64,000 nt of DNA from Dipylidium caninum (GCA_017562135.1 QEYB01001427.1:601991-665990), one strand, 5' to 3'; positions 21,101-34,503 are shown, counted from the first letter of the stretch. Translations and numbers: made by a program. Notes: generated from the letters alone by a model not told the origin.

Positions 21101-24100
21101 TTTACCAAGCATTATGGTAGGTTACAGGACACTGAAGAAGTGGGTACGAGTAAGCTCGATTACGCTTACGCGAAACAATATCGTTATGCAGAATGATAAA
21201 TACCTACTGGTGTTTAATAAGTAACGTTATCCATACCTGCTTTTCGTTTTGAAGCTGTTGTTCCAACAGGTTGATAGTGCGTCGCAATAGAGCATGTTCC
21301 TCGAAGGCTCGTTCTTCCATCTCCGAAGCTGTCAACAACCGCTGCTCAGCCTCTCGGCGCAAGGATATCGTTTCCTCCCTCAGTTGCTCATACTCCATGC
21401 GAAGATTGTCGTCGGCATTAGGAGTGGACGACGGATTACTAGCTCCCCCAGCGCCCAGTTGATCCCGTAAGTCCGTAATGATCTTAATAAAGCACAAGTA
21501 GGAGTGCTATTGGTAAATTGGATAAAACGATTGAACATTGAGGTAGGGAAAAACAAAATAAGTACAAGCGCTGAGAAAATTCATACTAAATTCTTTCTAA
21601 TTAATAAATTCTATAAAAAAACATATGCCACCTCAATTGGTGCAATTCAACCCTTAAAATTATAAAAAATACGATAGGTGTTTTTTATGAAGCAAAATTA
21701 ACAAAGTTTAAGTTTTTCGTTCAAATCAAGCCTGAGACGGTCAACATAGTCCAAAGTAACCTTAAAATAAGTGGGGAGGATAAAGAGATTAAGGTTCAAA
21801 AAACAACCTTCTCTTTGTCAGAAAGTATTGCAGCTGCCTTCTCTTTGTAAGTCATTAATGAACGCGTGAGGAGCGCCACCTCATGTTGAAGTTGTTCTAC
21901 CCGACCCGAGGAGAGATCAGCTAATTTGAACGCCTCTTCGGCTTTGGTCTCACTTTCTGTCTAGAGAGAAACGTGAAAGTGTATTACAATCATTGTTTTT
22001 GGCTAAAAATGCCGCTTTATAAAGCATGAAAGTCAGGCTATTTTGATATCAAAGACAAAAAGTGCATTATTTATGAAAGTGGGCCAAATATTCAAGAGAG
22101 TGGGACTGAGTGTAACTCCTACTATCGCGAATAGCCAAGGCTCCTTTCGTAAAATGACAAGATCAAAATTAGGTAGATTAACTCAGCGTTGTAGTGCTAA
22201 GATAATCACCTACTTTTGGTAACGTCATCCACCGAGTCTTATATTATAGATGGAGTTCTGAGAGCCAAGATGGTTGAGGGGCAAAAGAACGATTTATTTG
22301 CTTTACACGATGTACTATTGGGATTCTATCTGGTTGCAGGGCAGAATAAGCATGAGATTCGAAGAAAGAGATATTCGCCTTGACGTTAATCCCTAACAAG
22401 CAGGGCATTATGACCATTTAAGAATAGGCCAATAGAATCGAGATGGTTCTTCAAATGATCACCTCGCGATAAAAAAGGGCCCTGGTGCAAATTCCGCAAA
22501 CCACTTTCCCATTGAGAACTTAAAATGCTATGAAGAAAAATAGTTGGACTTGACATTGGATAAATCCTACCAAGTCGTTGGCATCTCATATTCACATTTA
22601 ATAGCAAGGGTATCGCGGCGTGCGTAGAACTTCTCTCTTCTACTAACATGCCTTACCAAAATGTCGACAAACGGGCATTTAAGGTTTAAACGATGTCTAT
22701 TTTTGATTTGATTACTTGCTACACACGTCCGGATAAGGTAAATGCTTTATTACGAAATTAATACAGGGTCGTCATGTTACCAAGCTATAAACATTATGAC
22801 TATCTACTTCAACTTAATTTAATCAGTCAACTTGTCTCAAAAAATTAAATTATTATTCTTAATAGTTCCTCTTAGACCAACCAAGTAGAAGGAAGCACTT
22901 CAAGTCGCCAATTTAGGACCAACCAAAGCTTGTCGTGTCGTTGCCAGAGTTTTTGTAAGCTTTTCAACTTGAATCTGCAAATTCTTCGCATCCTCGCATC
23001 CACTATTTGGCATTGAATTCGGTTGAGAGAGAACTTTCTTTTTCGATTCCTCCAAGCAAGTCTTAAGTGATTGGATGTGCAATTGAAGTTCCTTAATCTA
23101 AGAGAATAATTCAAATTTATACTAAAGGAATGTTACAGATGGGGGGCTACTATTCCCAAAACATATCAAAATAGATTAAAATCGCGCATTTTTAGAATAG
23201 TAAAACGGACATGCGAGTCTAACATGGAAAGGTAGTGTAGTGGCGCACTTTGTTGCGAGAAAAAGAATTTTAGGGACCGAGTTTAAGTCGTGATTCAGTG
23301 GAGGCGGGACGAAACAGCGTTGATGGGTTATGAAAAGATGATAGATAAATCTTTCATGAAAATGGTGTTATCAGCAATGAAACCTGTGGCTAGAGAAACA
23401 GAAAAATTGGGTAATTATATCTCCACCCGTTCGGCAGGAAAGGATCGTAAAGAACTCAATGACAGGTCATAGATCCACTGTCCGATCCTAAGCTTCTGAT
23501 CAACATATGAAACAAAACTTTGGGTAAAAACGATGAAAAACACATTTGCAGTCACATCAACCATGTATCGTCAGCATATAAATGCAGTACCGAAGTAGAA
23601 TGCGTTTCACAATGAAGACGGAAAACCGGGTCGTATTATCACTAGAGTCAACAATAACGGGCTACCATTTCAGTCTGAAACCAAAATAAGCAATAATATG
23701 GGAACAAAGAGATATGTCAATAGCGTTAAAAATGAAGATGGGGCCAAACTAAACTATATTTGCTGCCACCTAATCCGGTGAGAGCAATATCTTTGCGAGT
23801 TATTTACTCAAACCGTAATTATTGAACGGTGTCTCATTAAAATTTTTCCCATTTTTGTCAAAAGACGATTGACCATTCGTGTCAGGTTAGATTCACGATG
23901 AGTGGATCCAATTAAACCCAAGTAAAACCTACATCATAAATAGTTCCTCATGCCAACTCATAGCAAAACAATGAAGACCAAAGGCCTCCAAGAGGTTTTC
24001 AAATGAATTTCCTCTTCATATGTCTATCAAGCCTGAGTAGAATAATATGACTAAATCAAAAGAAATTAACCTCGTTACTTCGATCTTGTGCCTCGTTTTC

Positions 24101-25289
24101 AGCACGTTTATTTCGTTTCACAAGCTCTGCAATCTCCTGATTCAATGAAGCCACCTCCTGATGCAAAAGCCGATTCTCTGTCGCTATGCCTTGAGTACTA
24201 TCCGACAAAGATGCCTGTGACTGTTTAGGCGACGACAGAATGGCCGAGAATGGTGCTTGCACCGTCGAAATCTCACCGTCCGTTGAAAAGACACTGTTAA
24301 GACATTCGGATGGGTGGGCACTTGTGGTGTCGACAACAGATTGTTTGGTTGCACTCACGTTCCTATTATGAAAAAAAAAATGACGTTGCGACTTATTTAC
24401 AAATATTAATCAATCACCTCCAATCTTTTATAAGTTGATTTCTATGCCGATAGCATGGGGCGCTCCGCTCATACCATCAACCTAAATAATCCTTCAGCTG
24501 TTCCGTACGTCTCTAGGAACGACCCGAATGGCACATTCATGGTGGGTGACACTAAAGATACTACGTCGTTGATGGACCTCATCCATCTTGGATGACCGAA
24601 TTTACCGAAATTCACAACACAAAAAACGTTAATACCGCTTTGAACAGGTTGTGCACAATGGATATTAACGGGGCCAGTAACATTCGCAATCCTATAAAAG
24701 AACCTACAAATCTCGAGGCAACACATCAGCCAACTGCAAAACGAAATCAGACCGTTGTGAAACACCTTTCAGTCTAAGATCATTTTCATTTCAACGTAAT
24801 TCGCATTGCAGAAGTATTAGGTAGGAACCCATCTCCACCTATGATAGAAAATAATATAAAACAAGTGCGTTTGTGACAAATGAAAGCAGAAAATAAACGA
24901 AAGAAAGTATGTATTAAGGTATGCTTATATCAGCTGCATACGCAAATTATCGAATATTTAACTGATAGGACGCTTAAGTTAACCGCGGTTCATAAATTAT
25001 CTGCAATATATGGCATAAACGGAAAAAATAAGAGTACTCACGCTATCTTTGACGGGATAACGTCTGCCGTCAGCACGTCAAAGGTGGTTAAAGGTGTAAT
25101 CTCCTCCTGAGCAGTAAAATTAAATTGTGAAGCCATGGAATCATCATTATTGAGGAAACTGGCCACACGACTATCGAAAGAATTCAGGAAACTTCCCCCT
25201 CTTTCAGCCCAATTTGTCATCCACGAGGCCATTGGCTCTACAAAATGACGATAAAACATCTTCACAGGGCTCGGATGAATGAGAGACAT
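18148..25289 (-). CDS. GOLGA5: Golgin-84 (GOLGA5) Golgi tether, 8 exons
   Basis: Coiled-coil, tail-anchored Golgi protein that tethers COPI vesicles in metazoans. Exons: 25289-25042, 24362-24071, 23097-22924, 21960-21808, 21482-21237, 20729-20411, 18611-18462 and 18351-18148. Recognition rests on the match to the golgin-84 C-terminus: DDWTIRLVAMLRRRPLIRLL followed by a membrane span (SILYLGVFHIWLLCSLIFF). It is also supported by NRLLHQEVASLNQEIAEL (exon 2), SLMTYKEKAAAILSDKEK (exon 4), TRYLNDSLITKQDALEATL (exon 6) and IRLERLE (exon 7). All junction phases agree. Exon 6 is 319 nt, one base too many: its first part reads in one frame (to about SSTVAAAP) and its second (from about LRTDMDAR) in the next, so a 1-bp insertion is likely near 20525-20590. 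Predicted length is about 594 aa against 731 in human. The start could instead be Met at 25232 (MASWMTNW, closer to known N-termini). The exon 3 donor is weak and a further exon at 22.0-22.9 kb is possible. A 15-bp tandem duplication at 18367-18396 lies in the last intron. Confidence 0.85.
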
Positions 25290-25472
25290 CTTCGGAGGAG
25301 AAGGCAGTTCGTGAACTCCCCGAAATTAGGAAGCATGTAGTGTGGAGAAGCATTTATTGAAAAGACTGAGTTGGTGACAAAGTTTATCAAAAAAAAAGAC
25401 AGTAGTCAATGGACGGATTGTTTTAGGCGAGACACGAAGCAGTTTGGGCGTGTACTGGCAAGGGAAATGGAA
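25290..25472 (-). promoter_or_regulatory. Short SNAP-25/golgin-84 gap with poly(A) signal and acceptor
   Basis: Only 183 bp separate the SNAP-25 stop from the first golgin-84 ATG. Reading on the minus strand, AATAAA is at 25358-25353. After about 60 bp comes a pyrimidine-rich run (CTGCCTTCTCCTCC), then GAAG directly before ATG at 25289. A 3' end immediately followed by a splice-acceptor-like site is what a trans-spliced polycistron looks like; flatworms are known to use spliced-leader trans-splicing. No internal promoter motif is evident in the gap. Confidence 0.5.
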
Positions 25473-28400
25473 TCATTTCAATGTTTGGTTTGCCAAATGT
25501 TTCGCGGCCATGCCCAAGCTAGGCTGAGGAATCAGTGAATCTGACGAGGGCTTGGCGGGTTTTCTAAACAAAAGAATTTTCAAATGTTATGAAATATGGA
25601 AGTGAAATGCGACAAATTGGGATGATTTCCTGTCTGAACAATGGTAAATAACTAATAGAAATGCATAAAGTATTTCTTACCCAACGATTCTGACCGCCTG
25701 TTGTTGAGCAGTGTTCAACCTTAGCTGGTTGTCATCCGTCTAAAAAGAGAATGTTGCCGCCGTGTTAGCGTGAAACCGCTTCGAGCGATAGGCTACTTAG
25801 TCGCCAATTCTCGAAATGAGCAGAAGAAAAATCTCCTGTAGAAATACCTTTGAGAATTTGAATGTCACTGACCTTTGTAGCAATATCATCCAATTTTTTG
25901 TTGTGGGTAGCAATCTCTTGGTTCATATCCACCGCCATTGTGCGTAGCTCACCGACAATATTAGAGACGTGGTGCAAGTTGTCGTCCATTTCCGCCTCTC
26001 GATCGTCATCCAGGATGCTGAAATGAAGACTTACAATTATTTGAAGTACACTAATTACAATACAGAGAAATCCTCAAATGTGATTTTAGTGAAACAGAAA
26101 GGCTTGATGCAAACTTTGAGTCAAGCCTTTGACAACTGAAAAAAATCACACTAAACAACTTCAAGGTTATATTGGAAAAAGTGCAGAAGAGAATAATTTA
26201 AGTATTGCGATTTAATAAAAGACCCTAAGAAAAGCATATAAAAGGTCATTCAATAGTGCGTAAAAGAGATATCCGAGATGGAAGCAAAATCTTTAGACAA
26301 AAGGATAAAAACCTCCGAATTATAGCATATTATAGAGCCCAAGTAATAGCCGATAAGATAGGATGATTTATTCAGCAGCAGCTGTATTACTATAGCGAAA
26401 TCTAATAAGTCCTCGAATAAATCATTTATGGAGTATTCTCGATAGCTACCAGCGCATTCCTTCCCTATTTTTAAACTTGAAGAGGATTTAGAAGAAAACT
26501 CACCGTTGGATGAAAGGGCCACTAGGTTGGAAGGCGTCTCCTCCGACAGGAGTCTTCTTATCAGAGGGAAATTTAGCTGGTTGCTTTGTTGTTGTAGACG
26601 CATAATCGCGCGCTTTAAAGTGCTTTTCGTGTCCCGGACGTTTCATTCTGCAAGACAAGCATTTGACAGATTCATTCTAAAAAACAACTCTCCACCAGAT
26701 TAACGGGAAAATGAAAGATTGGATGTGCCAATTAAAGCAGCATTGTGAAATTCACGTACTTTTTCCATGGCAACACAAAAATTCCGCAACATTTCTCCAA
26801 ATTATCCAGGTTTTTTTCAGTGCTCTTGATGTCATCATGAATGACATTCATTTGTTCATTAATGCGATCCAATTGTTCTATTACATAGTGGAAAGGCAAG
26901 ATTAGTGAGGGATTAGAAAGAGAAGATAGTAAGGGATGAATACATTGAAACCATTATGAGAACGTAAACTATGCTTTGTTGCGGGGAAAAGATGATACAG
27001 TTACAACCTAAGCTCTTCTATATTGGATATATGATGTCAATTTTCAAATGGGCTACAGATCGTGGAAGCTTTGCCTCTGTCAACAGGCAAGCAAAGATAG
27101 CAATAGGTTCCAACCGATGAACAAGACCAGTCTATTTTTACGAAGGATATGAGTATGGCTTAACCAACAATAAAGCGAAGCTGGGAATTGGACCACGAAC
27201 TTATTTTGTGTTAAAATTTACTGAAGCAAAAGATGAAAGGATGAAATGAAGAAGATATATGCGGCGTGTTTTTACTCGGGCTAAAAAGTTCATATATTGC
27301 GCATTTCGTCGGAGAAAGTAAGCGAGTGCAATGGCCCCAGTCATTAAGAATTTTAAAAAAGGAGCCGGAAAAGTACCACCAAGGAGCGATATCGGTTGAT
27401 AAAACGATAGGCAGATTAGTTACAAACGCGAATAACCGTCTTACTGCGTAATCCCACATTTCAGGGGATGACTAAAATGTAATTACTAATTCCATTTTAA
27501 AGAAGCAAATGTTTCAAGAGCAGATAAATTTTGCGCAAACAGAAAAGTAAACATTTATTAAGAAATAAGATTTATCGAGAGACATTGGGTTCAAAGTAAT
27601 GAGATGGTTATTAGTTGGCAAAAAAAGTGAGAGGGATAAGTTCGAAAAAACAACAAATTAGAATAATTATTAAAAGTAAAACAGGATAAACCGATTTAAC
27701 ATAATGCAAATTGGCGAAACGATCGCCTGAAATGGTTTCCTATTCATAACACAATTATTGATGGGAAATAGACAAACGTCTTTCCACTTGAGGAGAAGTA
27801 TACTAGTCTCAATATGTAGTGAATGAAAAAAGAAAAATACGGATTTCATGTATACACTAAATAGAATGAATCCAAGAATAATAAAAACGGATTAACTGAA
27901 AAGCCTATAATTACATTCAATAGACTTCTCACTTCTGGCAACTAACAACTAAATATAATAATTATACCGGGAGGCAGTATTACTCCCACGTGTTGAATGA
28001 AAGAACAGAAATTATAAAAGTTAGGGGAATCAATTTTAAACGCTTTACTTGATTAAATACCACGGTTTTTGAGGATACACTCGAATAATACATAAAATTC
28101 ATGAGGTTAATCACATATGGTAATGTAAAAGAAGCTAACTAAAATAAAAAATTGTCTGATTGGAAGGACCGCAGTGTGAACAAAAAGAAGCACTGACACT
28201 ATGAGATATTTTTCCAGCTGGATACTAAACGTACATGCGACTAAGTCGATTTCATGTGACTTTGTCATGCCATCTTTTAAGTTATTAACAAAAGGTTGCC
28301 GCAAAAAATTTTTCTCATTGCGAAACATGCAAACTGAAAAATGTGTAGGACAGGGAGCACGTATGCGAAAATAACTTGCCTCCCTGATGGTAAAGCTGTT

Positions 28401-28946
28401 CCATCGTAGCAGCTCCCATTTGGCGGCTCTAGAGTGAAGTGAAAGAACGAGTAGAATACAGAAGCGTCAATTGTGTACGACACGTAAAACAAGAGACCAT
28501 AACAAAAAGCTATCAAGTGAGTGAATAAAAGGAGCAAAATTAATTATTTTGGTTGCAACACACAATTTAATAATGGGCCACCAACAACAATGATAATTCT
28601 CCAAGGGAGGAACAGTGATAACTGCAATAATGAAGAATAGAGACGCAAATCAGGAAAATGTAATTAAATAACCACTGGAGATAAGCCTATAATACAAGGA
28701 GAGAGATTGGTATACAGATCGGAGGAAACACTTTACCTGCAACTTATCTCCAAGGTATTCACTAATCCCAACGCAAAATAAAATAGTGAACTTGATTAAG
28801 ACTACTGTAATTCATTACCTCTTCTGCCATTGTGACCATTCTTCTTGTGCTTTCAAGGGACTAAAGAGGTAATATACGTATAATAGAAAATGTACCTCAT
28901 CTGTCTTCTTATTAGCCTGCATTCGAAGGAGCTCCAACTCGGACAT
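25473..28946 (-). CDS. SNAP25: SNAP-25 family t-SNARE, 8 exons
   Basis: Plasma-membrane Qbc-SNARE that pairs with syntaxin and synaptobrevin in exocytosis. Exons: 28946-28896, 28860-28819, 28428-28380, 26877-26760, 26647-26504, 26017-25873, 25739-25681 and 25563-25473; all phases fit and give 232 aa. SN1 is at about 8-75 (SLESTRRMV, GEQLDRINEQM, STEKNLDNLEKCCG), with its zero-layer Gln at Q46. SN2 is at about 137-202 (MDDNLHHVSNIVGELRTMAV). At the SN2 zero-layer position, Gln174 in human, the codon is CAC, giving His173. The membrane-anchor segment has two cysteines (C77, C78) where vertebrate SNAP-25 has four. A 29-residue tail (KPAKPSSDS to NQTLK) extends beyond the usual C-terminus. Intron 3 begins with GC (GGGAG|GCAAGT). 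No upstream TATA box was found; an ATTACAG acceptor-like site lies just before the ATG. Confidence 0.92.
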
Positions 28947-30123
28947 AGGCGGGTTTTGGCTGTAATCATTCTATACATGCCGAAATTAAAAAGGCAAAAG
29001 CATTGCGCTACCATCCTTGTTAAGGTTGTGTGCGAATTTCCTGAGGCTGAATAGTAACTAATGTGACTACAGGTTTATTCACACAAAGGTAGCCAATAAG
29101 TACGTTTCCTCCTAAATCTTTTCATGTTTGTTTTAATGGATGAATAAATTTGTCTTGATGTAGAATGTTGCAATTAAAACTTGTTAATCGTGGTTGGAAT
29201 GGTTATCAATAAGCGAGCATGGCGCTAGTCAACTCCTAAAATGTATTGTATTTTGGTGTCAAGACGTCACATAATCACCTTCAGTGTGCTTATGGATGTT
29301 TTACTGTTCTTCTATTATGTTTACCGCGAGTACATCTGCGGCTTGAATGGACACTAATTGCATTAGTTCTGACAATCCCGTGGTCCACTATGCTAGGTTC
29401 CTTCCATGGTTGTAATCTACCACTATCATGTGGTAGAGCCCAAATACTCCGACGAAAGTACAGGAAATCGTGGGGTAGAGGCAGCCTACTGATAATAGCG
29501 CAGTCGAAAATCAATCAGTTGGCTGCATCATATGAGACTTGCTATATTTTACCACATTAAACACTAGAATAAGAATCTCGCCGCACAATGGGAGCAGCTG
29601 TATACTTCTATGTATGATTTCTTAAGCGGCCATCTTCCGTCTACGTCTTAACATGCATAGTTCCCCCGCTTTCGCTAAATCTTTTGGCCGGAGGCTAACA
29701 CACGGCAATATGAACTAACCCGGTAAACATTGCTCTTTGTTTTAAGGTATGGAATAATGAACTCACTGAGTTAGTTAGATAGAATTGCCCAACGTCCCCC
29801 CTTACCAAAGACTTAAATATCCTCTCAGGGTCTATAAAAAGGCCACATCAAGACATTTCCGAAACGATCAAAGTAAAGAATAGTTTGTTAGGCGGGAAGG
29901 GGAAAACAAGAGAATGAATAATCTCCCCTCTCGCCACCTATACAACCACATTTCCCGGTCGTAAAAGACCTTTATTAACAAGCGAGATGATATTTCACGA
30001 TTAAAAATAGCCCAAATCAACAAATCTGAAATTCGAATAGAATGTCCGAGGACATCACTCCACAAGGACGCAACAACAATTGAAGGAAAATGCGAAAGAT
30101 AGAGGACTCGAAAATGATTCCAT
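28947..30123. other. Intergenic between SNAP-25 and PC2
   Basis: Holds the 3' flank of PC2 (poly(A) signal at 29971-29976) and the 5' flank of SNAP-25. The plus-strand ORF 29246-29560 lacks an ATG start and any family resemblance, and is not called. Confidence 0.5.
29971..29976 (-). terminator. Poly(A) signal of PC2
   Basis: AATAAA on the minus strand, about 148 bp beyond the PC2 stop at 30124. Confidence 0.5.
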
Positions 30124-33100
30124 TCATCTCGAAAATTGTTCCGACTGGTGCTGTCGTTTCACGAGCCCTAACTTGGGCACTAAAAGACTAGCACTCTCCG
30201 GTAAAGATGTATATGGCGAAGTTTGCGTCCCATGGATCATCAAAATCCACTCAGTCAACACTGCATACCCCAAAGCAGGGTCTGTACCTTCACGGGTGCG
30301 ATGATTTTGAGGATCCAGACCCACTGTTAGCTTCCAGGTGCCTCTAGGATTTTCTGCCCACATGTGCGTGGTCATGAAGGGCCATTTGGTGAATCCACGA
30401 CGTGAATCGGAATCTTTTCGTCTAGCACCCAAAATCATTGAAGTAGTATTCATTGGTGAAGTTAGAAACATTACCAAATCTCCCCTGCGACTGGCTCTTA
30501 TGCTGATGAAAGACTGGACGTGCTCAATAAAGTTCACTTGACTATCAGGATTTCCCCGACAAGACTCTGTGAAGAGCTCTAACTGGATGGGCTTGCCAAC
30601 AGTGACAACCTTGCGGCCATTGAATACACCAGCAATACAGTGAAACCGCTCTGGAACAGTCTTCCACAACTTGGCCATTCGAACGATGTCACCTGCATCC
30701 AGAACTCCGTAGCCGAAAAGGTGGTTAAACTCGAGACCTGCCCCATTGATTGTCCAGTTGTGAGTCCCTTCACGGTCATAAAGGTGATTGCGCTTTGAGG
30801 TGAGCACTATTAAATGTTGCATGTCTCGCCAAGTCAGTTCAGGATTTGCTTCCAGCGCCAAAGCGAGAACGCCGGCTGCTTCTGGAGCCGCAGCAGACGT
30901 TCCGGAATGATGTAGGGTGCAGTTGCCATAGAGATCCACTGTCCCCACTCCAGCGTCGAGACTGTGTTGACAAGTATCGAAAATTACTTATGGATTTCAA
31001 AAATATAACTCTTTCCATCACCACCAACATCTTACATTTCCCGACTCTCAGATTTCCAAGTATTTACTGTGACGAATTGGGTACACTTAAATGAGTGACT
31101 AGCGTAGTTTATATCAAGAGCATTTTGATCCGACCAAGAAGTAGGGTAAAGGATGGCGGTACAGGTGAAGCAGATAAGGATGAACAGATAGCGACTCCTC
31201 AGATGATCAGAAAGAGGGGAATATATGACTGGAAGATATAATTTCTAACGTCTTTCTTGCCTCGGAATATAATGTGAATGCATCTTTTCTGTATTTTTCT
31301 GATAAACATCGGCGGTGTTGAGGGTGGTGAGGTTAGTTTTGTCAGATACAGCTGCACTAGACAAAGCCTCGATGCAAAATGATTAAGGTATCACTTGGAG
31401 AGGTAGAATTATATCATTTGTTTGAAGAAAAGTGCACAAATTTTAGGTTGTCCCTGCGTTCTTTACAATTCAGTCTATTTAAAGCGCGACTTCCTACATT
31501 TTCGGAGTTTTATCGACACAATTATTCCCAGGAAAAAAGCAAAAGTTGAGAGGGTCTAATTTAACAGACGTCATCTCCACAACTGACTCACAGCGTGGAG
31601 AGGGTGCAGTACCTGCAGTCTTTCCACAATTCAAGCTATCGCATACCTGAGTAGAGATTTCCCGTTTGAGAAGGTAGATGCTAGCGTGGAGGCACAGGAC
31701 TCGTCATAACTAGCAGTTTGACCATCGTTCGTTGCAGAGTTTATTGAAATGGTCCACATTGAAACGGCATAACCATCACAGTTACAGTCGTCTTCTGGAC
31801 CACCGTCGCCTGATGCCCAGACGTAGAGCGAACCTTTGCCGCCTCTACCTTTATTAACACCGTCAACGATTGCCTGAAGGGGTTGTTTTATATTGCGTAA
31901 ATTAAGCGACAGGAGAAGGGCCTACAGCTTCCTCATCTCGCTGTACTGCAAACACTAACTGACAAACAGGTATTTAGTCACTTATTCTGAAGCCTTAAAA
32001 CATGTGCAAACAGGACCTTTAAATGCTGTCAGACAAAGAAATAGTGTAACTAAAGCTATGGCTTAGAAAAGAGGCACTATACAACACTGGATGAAGTAGC
32101 AGGGTAAAACATAAATTTGAGCATTCAGGTACGCGAGAAATGACCGAAAATGATACCGATCTGTGGATTATACGAAAAGTGGCATAAAGAGTGCTGAGAA
32201 TCCTACGTAAAGACTATGACTTGGTTTCGAGATTAGCAACCTGCATGGTTTGATTTCTGGGTCCATCCACTGTTTTGCCATCGTCAGTGGGTCCCCAGCT
32301 AGCCGAATAGATATCAATAATATCTCTGGCCTGTGACATGGCGGCCGCCTCGATGAGATCTGTCATGTAGGGTTGATCAAGCATTCGTAGTCCTGCAACA
32401 CGAGAATCAGGAGCTACGCCAACTCCACACACACCGTTGCCTGCAACAGCCGCAACCTCGCCAGCGCATCGAGTCCCATGCGAATTGAACCAATCATCAG
32501 TATAACGTGGATAAGGAAAAGCATCATTTCCTGAAAAATCGTAGCTAGCTTCGGCTGCATAGTTTGGAGCAATATCGGGATGGAGATAGTCGATCCCATC
32601 GTCCATAATCGCTGTCACGACTCCCCTCCCTGTAATATTTTGAGCCCAAGCGGAAAGGACATTTAAATCAAGGCCGGGTATGCCCTCAGCTTGCCCTGTA
32701 TTGTGAATGTACCATTCCTTTCGAAAAAGAGGATCAGAAGACAGTCCACGAACGATTTCAGTCTCCGTTGAGGAGAGTTCTCTTCTTGCAGACCCTTTTT
32801 CAGTTTCTGGGTATCTAAACCCACGTTTGGTTCGTTTGTGGCCTCTCAACTGTTCGGCACTTTCGATGCCTGGGTGGCCGATCAAAACATCCCGTATAGT
32901 CTTGCCCGGTCTGGTTGAACTGAAATGCAAGAATAGGAATTCATTTGGATGAAAGTAGGCGTCATGGTTATCGAGCCAAGTCTTAAATCCAGTTTCTGCT
33001 GCAATTGACTTGGCACGAGCTTTTAACTGCTCTCTTCCCTCTTGACCGTCTGTCTGAAGACGGACTAGGAATTGATTAGTTCGAATTCCCGTAGAAATCT

Positions 33101-33155
33101 GGACTACAAAGAGCAACGGTACTACAAGAAAGCCAAGGACCACCTGTTTTGGCAT
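30124..33155 (-). CDS. PCSK2: Prohormone convertase 2 (PC2), 3 exons
   Basis: Subtilisin/kexin-type endoprotease that cuts neuropeptide precursors after paired basic residues in dense-core granules. Exons: 33155-32241, 31873-31647 and 30961-30124; phases agree and give 659 aa. Signal peptide about 1-23 (VVLGFLVVPLLFVV). The prodomain ends at RTKR111, followed by GFRY. Catalytic triad: Asp185 (MDDGIDYLHPD), His226 (NSHGTRCAGE), Ser403 (SGTSAAAPEAAG). The oxyanion position in WASGDGG is Asp328, the residue that sets PC2 apart from other convertases, which have Asn. A P domain follows, to HGTQTSPY. Start chosen at MPKQ because the signal peptide follows it; the frame stays open upstream and MSLAMPKQ (33167) is an alternative. 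A truncated, frame-broken second copy lies at 54856-57435. Known PC2 needs the 7B2 chaperone; none is seen here. Confidence 0.95.
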
Positions 33156-34503
33156 GGCCAAGCTCATTTCGTCGATGAGAGAGGGCAAGTTGGAAAATGA
33201 GCAGATTTCTGCAACTCGCACTCCCATTGGTTCAACGTCTACCGCGAGCGCGAGGTCATCGATCAGTGCAAGCGTTACGAGTCCCCAGGCAGAGGAGAGG
33301 AGAGACGGCCATTGGTCGCAAGTTTCGACCAATGCAGACACAGAACATGCCGCCCATGCAGCCTATTTTCAGCTATACTATCCCAAATGGCGGAAAAGTC
33401 ACCTTCATTCCGCTCCGGTCTAGAATACGTAGGATGCGATAAAAAACCAATCTTTACATCCATTCTGGTACCTTTGAGCGAGAATCATCTCGATTCTCAA
33501 AAGTAGATTATGGAGACGGCTTCCTGCGATTCTGGGAAGGGGATGTGCTCAGGGGATGTAAATTAGAACGCAAAAACATCATTAGTCGATTTTCCGACTG
33601 CCAACTAGACAAGGTGGGAATCCACTTACACGCGATTAAGCGGGACAGTACATGAGATAGAATGGACGCTGCCTTGTGTTGAAGCCTGCGTTGGTTTGAT
33701 GTAAAAAAATATACTTTCCTGAATGAAAGCTTTATTAGAACGTGACGAAAAGTGTTTGTGAACGTTAATCCAGTCTCGCTGATAATATCAAGTGTCTAAT
33801 ACTTGCTGGTATTACCCGGAAAATGAAGTGACCGATGATAACGTCACAATTTCACACATCGTGTACTTGAAAACCAGAGTGTTACAGATGCAGTCTACCT
33901 GTTGCCCTAACACTACTCTTATTTCTTTTTTTAACCAAAACATCACACCGAATGTTGTAGATCTTTTGAACTAAAAGTATTACACCTATGCAGTTAATCG
34001 TGGTAAAATCACCAGGCGTCTTCGTCAATAAGTGCCAGTAGTCAAGTATGTTCATAGACAAGGCTACTTTCCTTTGACTGATAAAAAAACTGGGGGGAAG
34101 ATATTCGTAAGCACGGAGATGGTCAGGAAAATGAGTTTGTAATGATAAATCATGGTTAACGGTGGCACAAGACAATCATGGTCATGATGAGCAAAACGGT
34201 GTCTTGCAGCTATGAAATCGGCCGCTTCTTTCGAGGCAAAAAAGGCTAGATGTCGCAAAGAAAGGCGGCAAAAGACTACTGTTCGCGTCGGGACTCTTTA
34301 TGTGAAGTGTTTTAAAATCCCGATGATGGGTTGGAAAGAATTAAAGGTAATCGCATTAGATAACCTGGGCGCACTGCCGAAGCCTACTGGGAGAGTAAAC
34401 AGTGCTGAGGATTTTTGTTTCGAAAAACAATACCACTCACATTCAAATGCCTTTTATAGTCCCATGGACAGAAAATGTAGTTTCCATTTACAAATGTGGA
34501 CAG
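33156..34503. other. Intergenic between PC2 and GT14
   Basis: No gene recognised. The PC2 frame stays open for about 190 bp above the chosen ATG. The rest is AT-rich with no convincing promoter motif. Confidence 0.5.

Noticed and set aside
23290..23472. A plus-strand 60-codon ORF, and others at 18549, 19954 and 24880
   Set aside because: All sit in golgin-84 introns on the opposite strand with no motifs.
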